Assembly (NCBI GenBank): GCA_021738245.1
Contig: JAIPCJ010000007.1
Coordinates: 1-60,298, forward strand
DNA from: Methylotenera sp.
GTDB taxonomy: Bacteria; Pseudomonadota; Gammaproteobacteria; Burkholderiales; Burkholderiaceae_C
Direction: 5' to 3'
Length of the DNA stretch: 60,298 bases
Below are positions 32,132 through 39,563 of the stretch, piece after piece. A program made the translations under genes and the position numbers. The notes under the pieces were generated by a model. The model saw only the letters and a program-made list of their open reading frames with translations. It was not told the DNA's origin and did not search any database. The stretch's first letter is position 1, and every line of letters starts with the position of its first letter.

Positions 32132-34762
32132 TCAGGGGGCGGGCAGGGCAGCGGCGTCGGGCGCGAGGTCAATGCCCAGATGGGACCACAAATCTGCCGC
32201 ACACAGCAGCGTGAGCATGCGGTGGCCCGAGGCTTCGCCGCCCCGCACGAGCCGAGCCCGGTTGCCTGGGCCGGGCAGGGCCTGGCTGGCCGCGATGCTG
32301 AACACCGGGCCCAGTTCCTCCACCCTCAGGGCCAGGCTTTGCCCCGCCTCATTGCGGCAGATGAGCACCGGGGCCTCGCGCGGGTCGCCCGCCTGGCCAT
32401 AGAGCGCGATGCCGAGATCCAGCACCGGCACCATGCGGCCGGCGTGCTGCAGCATGCCGATCAACGCACGCGGGGCATTGGGCAGGGCGGTCAGGCGGGG
32501 CTGCTCCAGCGCCTCGACGAGCAGGCCGGCCGGCAGGCCCAGCCATTCGCCGCCCACGGTGAAGGCCGCGATGTCCAGTCGTTCGCCCTGGGCCAGCGGC
32601 GCGGGCGGCGTGAAGCTGGCGTCCCCGTCATCCAGCGAGGCGGGCAGGCGCGGCCCGAGCGGCGACAGCATCACAGCCGCGACGTCCTCGCTCGACGGTG
32701 CCTGGCCACGCCGGTATTCCCGATAGCCCTGTGACATCGCCACACCTGCGGCGTAGACCATGCCGTCGATCGTCACATCGCAGCGGGTGGTTTCGCCTGC
32801 GGCCAAAGGGGCCAGCAGTGCTGCGGCCAGCGGCCCCGGGGCGCCGGGCGCCCAGCGGGCGTCGCTGCTGGCCACGACGCGGCCGTCCCGGGCCAAGAAG
32901 AGCCCGGCAGGCGGCAACTCGTGGCTGCCTTCGGGCGCTGGCAGCGCATCACGCAGCATCGCGGCGAACTGCGGGTCGCCGTCGAACACGATGGCGATGC
33001 CGCCGACGATCACGCCCTGATGCTGCACCGAGGCCGCGTAGATGTAGGTCGGCTGGCCCTCGGCGTTGAGCGACGTGCCACTGGCGGGGTACAGGGGACT
33101 CGTCTCGTGCCGGGACACGACATGCCGCTCCGGGTCGTGCAGGCCCAGGGCTGCACCGGCCCAGTCACCCTGCAGGCTCTGGCCCACGTGGTGGGCCTGC
33201 GCAGGGTCGGACACCGCCACCACGCGGCCGTGCACGTCATAGACCAGCAGCAGGGCGTACACCGTGTAGAGCGCATTGATCTGCTGCAGCACCTGCTGCG
33301 CCTGGGCCGCAGCGGCACCTGCCTCGGTCGTGCCCTGGGCCGCGAGGGCGCGCTGCAGCCGGACATCGAGCGCCCACCAGCGGCAGTCGTTGGCGCGCTC
33401 GTAGAGATTGCGGTCCATGATGTCGATGGCCAGGCGGGCCTGGAACACGGCCGTATCGAAAACCGCGCTCAGGGCCGCACCCTGCAGGCGAGCGATGGCC
33501 TGCTCGAACACCTGGCGCAGCTGCGCGCCGGTGCGCTGCACCTCATTGAGCAGCGTGGTGGCGAAGCCTGCGGTGACCTCGGCGCCTGGGCTCTGGCGGT
33601 AGCTGCGCAGCTTGCCGTTCCACAGGGTGCGCGACAGGTTGCGCTGGATGCGGCGCGCTTCCAGCGGGATGCCCTGGAGCTCGGCGTCGAACAGGTGCGT
33701 GGTGTCGATGTTGTCCAGCCGTTGCAGCCCGTGGCCGGCCCCCGGGGTGTCGCTGCCCGCGTCGCGGTCGTCGAAGGCCGATTCCAGCGGTGCCAGCACA
33801 CAGGCGGTCCAGCCGGGCGGGCCCATGTAGCCTTCGTAGCCACTGGCGGCGGCCTGGACGCAGAGGTAGTCCCTGCCGGCAAAGCGCAGTCGCTCACCGC
33901 GCGGTTGCAGCACGGCGCCGGGCGGAATCTGCCAGGTGTCGGCGCTGTGCAGCACGCGCTGGTCGGCATCCAGCAGGCAGATGACGGTGTGGGCCTCCTG
34001 CTCGCCCAGCAGCTGACGGAAGATGGCATCCATCTCGTCGGCGAGGCGGAAGGACAGGCACAGCAGGCCCAGCACCCCGTCGGGGCCACGCAGCGCACGA
34101 GCGTAGAGCAGCCCGTGACGGCCGCCGAGCAGCGCGGTGGGCCCATGGTGTTCGACGTAGGGCGCATCCGAGGCGAGCGCGTCGTGAATCCAGCCCTCAG
34201 TGCAGGTGGGTAGGTCGACACCATCGTCGAGCCGTGCGAGGACCTGGCCTTGCGGCGACAGCACGATGATGTCGTCGTAGACAGAATACTTGGCGGCATA
34301 GGCCGCAAAGCGCAACTGCAGCGCCGCCCGGCTTGCCGCCTGGCCCGGGTCATCCGGAGCCAGGGCCGCGTGCGCGCACAGCGGGCCGTCCGAGGCCAGG
34401 AAGCCCACGTCGGCCGTGCGCTCGAACAGGTTGCGCACCAGGATGTCGATCGCCACCCGCGCACGCCCCTGCATGCGGGCCAGGGCATGCGTGCGCAGTC
34501 GGCGAGCGAGGCTGTCGAGCAAGGCGCTCGTGAGGTTCTGGAAGGCGCTGCGCGTGTGTGCGATGTCGGTGGCGGTGCCACTCATCTGCCCCAGCAGCGC
34601 CAGGCTGTCCCACACGCCCTGCAGTCGCAGCAGGGCTTCTCGGTTTTCTTCCACCAGCGCCATGCGCTGCAGGTACGGGGCCACTTCAGGGCTGAAGGGC
34701 AAGCCCTTGTGCCAGATCTTCGTCATCAGTTCGGAACTCTCGAGCAAACGTCCATGGGCCAT
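32132..34762 (-). CDS. Large soluble tandem sensor protein with C-terminal CheW domain
   Basis: An 876-aa protein with no signal peptide or membrane helix. Two similar sensor units can be seen. Each has a helix with the pattern A-x-D-I-x-x-R-N-L-(F/Y)-E-R (near residues 100-125 and 440-465) followed by a PAS/Cache-like half (YDDIIVLSPQGQVLARLD and YALLLVYDVHGRVVAVSD). The last 150 residues form a CheW-like domain (FTVGGEWLGLPAGLLVEALEQ, MVPVLDLGIALYG). It lacks the MCP signalling hairpin and any kinase part. It would link an intracellular stimulus to CheA arrays by its CheW domain; this is inference. A start at 34726 is also possible. Confidence 0.75.
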   Translation of the reverse strand: MAHGRLLESSELMTKIWHKGLPFSPEVAPYLQRMALVEENREALLRLQGVWDSLALLGQMSGTATDIAHTRSAFQNLTSALLDSLARRLRTHALARMQGRARVAIDILVRNLFERTADVGFLASDGPLCAHAALAPDDPGQAASRAALQLRFAAYAAKYSVYDDIIVLSPQGQVLARLDDGVDLPTCTEGWIHDALASDAPYVEHHGPTALLGGRHGLLYARALRGPDGVLGLLCLSFRLADEMDAIFRQLLGEQEAHTVICLLDADQRVLHSADTWQIPPGAVLQPRGERLRFAGRDYLCVQAAASGYEGYMGPPGWTACVLAPLESAFDDRDAGSDTPGAGHGLQRLDNIDTTHLFDAELQGIPLEARRIQRNLSRTLWNGKLRSYRQSPGAEVTAGFATTLLNEVQRTGAQLRQVFEQAIARLQGAALSAVFDTAVFQARLAIDIMDRNLYERANDCRWWALDVRLQRALAAQGTTEAGAAAAQAQQVLQQINALYTVYALLLVYDVHGRVVAVSDPAQAHHVGQSLQGDWAGAALGLHDPERHVVSRHETSPLYPASGTSLNAEGQPTYIYAASVQHQGVIVGGIAIVFDGDPQFAAMLRDALPAPEGSHELPPAGLFLARDGRVVASSDARWAPGAPGPLAAALLAPLAAGETTRCDVTIDGMVYAAGVAMSQGYREYRRGQAPSSEDVAAVMLSPLGPRLPASLDDGDASFTPPAPLAQGERLDIAAFTVGGEWLGLPAGLLVEALEQPRLTALPNAPRALIGMLQHAGRMVPVLDLGIALYGQAGDPREAPVLICRNEAGQSLALRVEELGPVFSIAASQALPGPGNRARLVRGGEASGHRMLTLLCAADLWSHLGIDLAPDAAALPAP

Positions 34763-34782
34763 CGCCCAAAACCGGGCGTTTC

Positions 34783-34798
34783 AGCAAGGTACATGCCG
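34783..34798 (-). promoter_or_regulatory. Possible sigma-54 promoter of the CheW-sensor gene
   Basis: On the minus strand CGGCAT-GTACC-TTGCT fits TGGCAC-N5-TTGCW with exact spacing of the -24 GG and -12 GC and two mismatches. The predicted start is near 34772, ten bases before the ATG. The rest of the 242-bp gap up to 35004 shows no gene. Confidence 0.35.
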
Positions 34799-35004
34799 GC
34801 CTCAACGCGAACTTGGTGCGCGGTGCTTTCGGTGCGGTGCAAGCGTGCATTCGTGCCGCTGAAGCGGTGATCGTTCGTGCGGGCACCATCCCCAGGCTGG
34901 GTCACCGAGGCAGGACGGCCACGCCCGTTGCCGGCGCGCGCGCCCCGCGGTGGGGCGCCGCGCCCGATGCGCGTGCCTGATCGCGGCCAGTGTGGGGCGA
35001 GGCC

Positions 35005-35820
35005 TCAGGGTGGCAGCGTGTCACCCAGGGCTCGGCGCAGGGCCATTGCCGCAGCCGGGGCGCGCGCCTGGGCACCGCTGATGAAGAAGACGAACACGTC
35101 GCGCGGCACGGCCGATGTCGCCGAGGTGGACGCGATGCGCGGCAGCCCCGCAGGTTCACCCCCGCTGGCCCAGGCCTGGGCCGAGGCCGCCAGCGCCGGG
35201 AAGACCTCCGGTGCACATCCCAGCGGCTCGTTCTCCAGCGTACGCATGATGCGGGCATAGACCAGGTCCGACGTGGGCTCGGCAATCGGCGGGTAGTCGT
35301 CGGATTCGGTGAAGACCGTGCCGACGCCGAAGCGCCGCGCGAGGGCCAGGTAGTCGGGGCTCTGGAAACTCGCGTGCCGCACGTCCAGCACATGTCGCAG
35401 AGGCAGGCCGTCGACCTGGGCGGGGAGTTGCTCCAGGAAGGCGGTCAGGTCGGCGGCGTCGAAGCGGTGCGTCGGCGCCAGTTGCCACAGCAGAGGGCCG
35501 AGTTTGTCGCCCAGCTCGGCAATGCCGCTGCCGATGAATCGCCGCATCGACTCCGCCCCTTCGGCCAGCACGCGGCGCTGCGTGGCGTAGCGGATGCCCT
35601 TGACCGAGAACACGAAGCCCTCCGGCGTCTCCCGACGCCATTTGGCAAACGTCGCGGGCTTTTGGGCGCCGTAGTACGTGCTGTTGATCTCGATCGCGGA
35701 GAGGCGGCGGCTGGCGTATTCGAGTTCACGCGCTTGCGGCCAACTTGCAGGGTAGAACGCCTCCCGCCACGGCTCGAAGTTCCAACCGCCGATGCCGACG
35801 CGAATGCTGCCTGGGGCCAT
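35005..35820 (-). CDS. DUF72 domain protein
   Basis: A 271-aa protein of the DUF72 (YecE-like) TIM-barrel family: IRVGIGGWNFEPWREAFYP at the start, EINSTYY, FVFSVKGIRYAT and the LRHVLDVRHASF strand. The biochemical role of the family is not established. It stands alone between the sensor gene and the ETF oxidoreductase gene. The C-terminal ARAPAAAMALRRALGDTLPP is variable. Confidence 0.85.
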   Translation of the reverse strand: MAPGSIRVGIGGWNFEPWREAFYPASWPQARELEYASRRLSAIEINSTYYGAQKPATFAKWRRETPEGFVFSVKGIRYATQRRVLAEGAESMRRFIGSGIAELGDKLGPLLWQLAPTHRFDAADLTAFLEQLPAQVDGLPLRHVLDVRHASFQSPDYLALARRFGVGTVFTESDDYPPIAEPTSDLVYARIMRTLENEPLGCAPEVFPALAASAQAWASGGEPAGLPRIASTSATSAVPRDVFVFFISGAQARAPAAAMALRRALGDTLPP

Positions 35821-35905
35821 GCCTGCTCCTGCCGTGTCGATGTCCGTCGAACGGCAAGTTTAGGCAGGCGGGGCCGCCGGCTGTCAGCAGCCCACCACTG
35901 TGGCG

Positions 35906-37582
35906 TTACATGCCCGCGTAGTTCGGGCCGCCACCGCCTTCAGGCGTGACCCAGACGATGTTCTGCGTCGGGTCCTTGATGTCGCAGGTCTTGCAGTGCA
36001 CGCAGTTCTGCGCGTTGATCTGCAGCCGCTCGCCGCCGCCGGCCTCGTTGGGCACGAACTCGTACACCCCGGCCGGGCAGTAGCGGCTTTCGGGGCCGGC
36101 GTATTTGGCCAGGTTGACCTGCACCGGCACCGCGTCGCTCTTGAGCGTCAGGTGGGCCGGCTGGTTTTCCTCGTGGTTGGTGTTGGAGATGAACACCGAG
36201 GAGAGGCGGTCGAAGGTCAGCTTGCCATCCGGCTTGGGGTAGGCGATGGGCTTGCACTCCGAGGCCGGGCGCAGCGCGGTGTGGTCGGCCTTGTGGTTGT
36301 GCAGCGTCCAGGGCGGTGTGGTCACGCCCAGCTTGGGCAGCAGCCACTGCTCGATGCCAGCCATCAGCTGGCCGGTGGTCTTGCCCTTCTTGAACCACAG
36401 CTTGAAGTTGCGGGTCTGCTGCAGTTCCTCGTTCAGCCAGCTCTTCTCGAAGGCCTCGGGGTAGGCGCTGAGTTCGTCCTGGGCGCGGCCGGCTTCCAGC
36501 GCGGGGGCCAGCGCTTCAGCGCACAGCATGCCGCTCTTGATGGCGGCGTGGCTGCCCTTGATGCGCGCGGCGTTCAGGTAGCCGGCATCACAGCCGATGA
36601 GCGCGCCGCCCGGGAAGACGGTCTTGGGCAGGGCTTGCGGCGTGCCGTTGTTGATGGCGCGCGCGCCGTAGCCGATGCGCTTGCCGCCTTCGATGTGGGC
36701 GCGGATGGCGGGATGCGCCTTCCAGCGTTGCATTTCCTCGAAGGGGCTGAGGTAGGGGTTGTCATAGTCCAGACCGATGACAAAGCCCAGCGTCACCTTG
36801 TTGTCGGCCAGGTGGTAGAGGAAGCCGCCGCCGAAGTTGTCGCCCTCCATCGGCCAGCCGGCCGTGTGCACCACCTTGCCGGGCTGGGCCTTGTCCGCCG
36901 GGATCTCCCACAGCTCCTTGATGCCGATGGCAAAGGTCTGCGTGTCCTTGCCTTCGGTGAGCTTGTACTTGGCGAGCAGTTGCTTGCCCAGGTGGCCACG
37001 GGCGCCCTCGGCAAAGATGGTGTACTTGCCGAGCAGCTCCATGCCGAGCTGGAAGTGATCGGTCGGCTCGCCGTCCTTGCCCAGGCCCATGTTGCCGGTG
37101 GCCACGCCCTTCACGCGGCCCTGGTCGTCGTACAGCACCTCCGCCGCGGCGAAGCCCGGGAAGATCTCGATGCCCAGGCCCTCGGCCTGCTGGGCCAGCC
37201 ACTTCACCACGTCCGACAGGCTGATGACGTAGCAGCCGTCGTTGTGGAAGTTGCGCGGCACCAGCCAGTCGGGCGTGCGGGTGCTGCCCGTCTCGCTCAG
37301 GAAGAGCACGTCGTCACCGGTCACCGGCTGGTTCAGCGGCGCGCCGAGTTCCTGCCAGTTGGGCAGCAGTTCGGTCAGCGCCCGTGGGTCCATCACGGCG
37401 CCCGACAGAATGTGGGCACCGGGCTCCGAGCCCTTTTCGAGCACGACGATGTTGGCATCGGCCTTGAGCTGCTTGAGCCGGATGGCCGTGGCCAGGCCGG
37501 CCGGGCCGCCGCCGACGATGACCACGTCGTACTCCATGGACTCGCGGGGGCCGAACTGGGCCAGGATTTCTTCGGATGTCAT
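35906..37582 (-). CDS. Electron-transfer flavoprotein:ubiquinone oxidoreductase
   Basis: A 558-aa membrane-associated flavoprotein that passes electrons from ETF (fatty and amino acid oxidation) to ubiquinone. The FAD-binding VVIVGGGPAGLATAIRL is near residue 20. The C-terminal 4Fe-4S ferredoxin-like domain has CPAGVYEF and NCVHCKTCDIKDP. ATG at 37582 with GGAG 8 nt upstream is preferred to the GTG two codons earlier. No ETF subunit genes are adjacent. Confidence 0.95.
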   Translation of the reverse strand: MTSEEILAQFGPRESMEYDVVIVGGGPAGLATAIRLKQLKADANIVVLEKGSEPGAHILSGAVMDPRALTELLPNWQELGAPLNQPVTGDDVLFLSETGSTRTPDWLVPRNFHNDGCYVISLSDVVKWLAQQAEGLGIEIFPGFAAAEVLYDDQGRVKGVATGNMGLGKDGEPTDHFQLGMELLGKYTIFAEGARGHLGKQLLAKYKLTEGKDTQTFAIGIKELWEIPADKAQPGKVVHTAGWPMEGDNFGGGFLYHLADNKVTLGFVIGLDYDNPYLSPFEEMQRWKAHPAIRAHIEGGKRIGYGARAINNGTPQALPKTVFPGGALIGCDAGYLNAARIKGSHAAIKSGMLCAEALAPALEAGRAQDELSAYPEAFEKSWLNEELQQTRNFKLWFKKGKTTGQLMAGIEQWLLPKLGVTTPPWTLHNHKADHTALRPASECKPIAYPKPDGKLTFDRLSSVFISNTNHEENQPAHLTLKSDAVPVQVNLAKYAGPESRYCPAGVYEFVPNEAGGGERLQINAQNCVHCKTCDIKDPTQNIVWVTPEGGGGPNYAGM

Positions 37583-37715
37583 GCGCACGTCTCCAGCAGC
37601 ATTGAAATTGCGCGCGATTCTAGAGAGGCTGGAGCAGGAATCGAACGACCGTGCTTTTTTAGTGCCCGGGCTCTAGCCCGCTAGGATGGCCGGAATTCAC
37701 ACACGAGGCAGTCCC

Positions 37716-38498
37716 ATGAGCTATTCCATCAACCTCGAGGGTCGCGTGGCCCTGGTCACCGGCGCTTCCAGCGGCCTGGGCGCGCAGTTCGCCCGCACGC
37801 TGTCGCAAGCGGGCGCCTGCGTGGTACTGGCCGGACGCCGCATCGAGCGGCTGAAGGACCTGCGCGCCGAGATCGAAGGCAACGGCGGCGACGCTCACGT
37901 CGTGCAGCTGGACGTGACCGACGTGGCCAGCATCAAGGCCGCCGTCGCGCATGCCGAGACCGAGGTCGGCACGCTGGACATCCTGATCAACAACTCCGGC
38001 GTGTCCACCACGCAGCGGCTGACCGATGTCACCGAGAACGACTACGACTATGTGATGGACACCAACACGCGCGGCGCCTTCTTCGTCGCGCAGGAGGTGG
38101 GCAAGCGCATGCTGGCCCGGGCCCGCGGCGCGGCGCCGGGCACCTTCATTGGCGGACGCATCGTCAACGTGGCGTCGATGGCAGGCCTGCGCGTGCTGAG
38201 CCAGATCGGCGTCTACGCGATGAGCAAGGCCGCCGTCATCCACATGACCCGCGCCATGGCGCTGGAATGGGGCAAGTACGGCATCAACGTGAACGCCATC
38301 TGCCCCGGTTACATCGACACCGAGATCAACCACCACCACTGGGGCACGGAGCAAGGCAAGAAGCTCATCGATCTGCTGCCGCGCAAGCGCGTGGGCCAGC
38401 CGCAGGACCTCGACACGGCCCTGCTGATGCTTTGCGCGAACGAAAGCCACTTCATCAATGGCGCCGTGATTCAGGCGGACGACGGCTTTGGAGTCTGA
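37716..38498 (+). CDS. Short-chain dehydrogenase/reductase
   Basis: A 260-aa SDR with the NAD(P) motif TGASSGLG near residue 17, NNSG, the catalytic Ser in NVASMAG and the Y-x3-K pair in YAMSKAA. The substrate is unknown. It is divergent from the ETF-QO gene across about 130 bp and only 6 bp before the yceH-like gene, so likely co-transcribed with it and the thioesterase. This grouping suggests acyl or hydroxyacyl metabolism but does not prove it. Confidence 0.87.
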   Translation: MSYSINLEGRVALVTGASSGLGAQFARTLSQAGACVVLAGRRIERLKDLRAEIEGNGGDAHVVQLDVTDVASIKAAVAHAETEVGTLDILINNSGVSTTQRLTDVTENDYDYVMDTNTRGAFFVAQEVGKRMLARARGAAPGTFIGGRIVNVASMAGLRVLSQIGVYAMSKAAVIHMTRAMALEWGKYGINVNAICPGYIDTEINHHHWGTEQGKKLIDLLPRKRVGQPQDLDTALLMLCANESHFINGAVIQADDGFGV

Positions 38499-38504
38499 GC
38501 GCGC

Positions 38505-39128
38505 ATGACCCGTCGAGACCTGACCCCCCTGGAGGCCCGCGTGCTGGCGGTCCTCGTCGAGAAGGAACACACGGTGCCCGACAGCTATCCGCTGTCGGCC
38601 AACGCGCTGACCGCGGGCTGCAACCAAAAGACCGCGCGCGACCCGGTGATGGACGTGTCCGAAGCCGAGGTGCTGGCGACCGTGGAGGAGCTCAAGAGCC
38701 TGTCGCTGGTGAACACCGTCAGCGGCAGCCGCGTGCTGCGCTACGAGCACAACTTCGCGCGGGCCATGGGCGTGCCCGGCGCGGCCGTGGCACTGCTGAC
38801 CCAGCTGATGCTGCGTGGCCCGCAGACAGCGGCCGAGCTGCGGCAGAACACCGAGCGGCTGCACCGCTTTGCCGATGTCTCTTCGGTGGAAGGTTTCCTG
38901 GAAGAACTGGCAACCCGCGAGCCGCCCATGGCCGTGAAGTTGCCCAAGGCACCCGGCGCCCGCGAGGCACGCTGGGCGCACTTGCTCAGCGGGCCGGTGG
39001 CGTCCGTCGAGCAGGCGGCAGCGGTGGCCCAGCCGCGTGACGAGGAAGTGGCCTTGCTGCGTGCCGAGGTGGCGTCACTGCGCCAGCTGGTGAACCGTAT
39101 CGCCGCAGAACTGGGCATCCAGCCATGA
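38505..39128 (+). CDS. YceH family (DUF480/UPF0502) protein
   Basis: A 207-aa protein made of two winged-helix-like domains: LTPLEARVLAVLVEKEHTVPDSYPLS with GCNQKTARDPVM is the DUF480 signature. A C-terminal coiled coil (EEVALLRAEVASLRQLVNRI) ends it. The function of the family is not established; DNA binding is suggested by the fold. Its TGA overlaps the next ATG (ATGA). Confidence 0.88.
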   Translation: MTRRDLTPLEARVLAVLVEKEHTVPDSYPLSANALTAGCNQKTARDPVMDVSEAEVLATVEELKSLSLVNTVSGSRVLRYEHNFARAMGVPGAAVALLTQLMLRGPQTAAELRQNTERLHRFADVSSVEGFLEELATREPPMAVKLPKAPGAREARWAHLLSGPVASVEQAAAVAQPRDEEVALLRAEVASLRQLVNRIAAELGIQP

Positions 39129-39544
39129 GATACACCGTCCCGGCCGACAAGAAGCTCACCTACGAGTGCCGCATCCCGATGCGCTGGGGCGACATGGACG
39201 CCATGGGCCACATCAACAACACGATCTATTTCCGCTACCTGGAGATCGCCCGCGTGGATTGGCTCACCGCCATCGGGGCGCCGCCCAATCCGGGCGGGCA
39301 GGGGCCAGTGATCGTGAATGCCTTCTGCAACTTCTACCGACAGCTCAAGTGCCCGGGCGAGGTGCTCGCCAGGCACTACGTCAGCGACCCCGGCCGCACC
39401 AGCTTCGAGACCTGGATCACGCTGGAGCGCGCCGACGAGCCCGGAGCCATCTATGCCGAAGGCGGGGCGACGACGCTGTGGTTCGACGCCCAGACCGACC
39501 GGGCCGTGGCCCTGCCGGACTGGGTGCGCGCGATCGTCAGCTGA
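39125..39544 (+). CDS. Hotdog-fold acyl-CoA thioesterase
   Basis: A 139-aa single hotdog domain of the 4-hydroxybenzoyl-CoA thioesterase/YbgC type: RWGDMDAMGHINNTIYFRYLE carries the catalytic aspartate and the usual HINN motif. It hydrolyses an acyl-CoA of unknown chain. It is coupled to the yceH-like gene by a 4-bp overlap and faces the 3' end of the TonB receptor gene. Confidence 0.88.
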   Translation: MRYTVPADKKLTYECRIPMRWGDMDAMGHINNTIYFRYLEIARVDWLTAIGAPPNPGGQGPVIVNAFCNFYRQLKCPGEVLARHYVSDPGRTSFETWITLERADEPGAIYAEGGATTLWFDAQTDRAVALPDWVRAIVS

Positions 39545-39563
39545 CGACGCGCGCTGACCGAGC

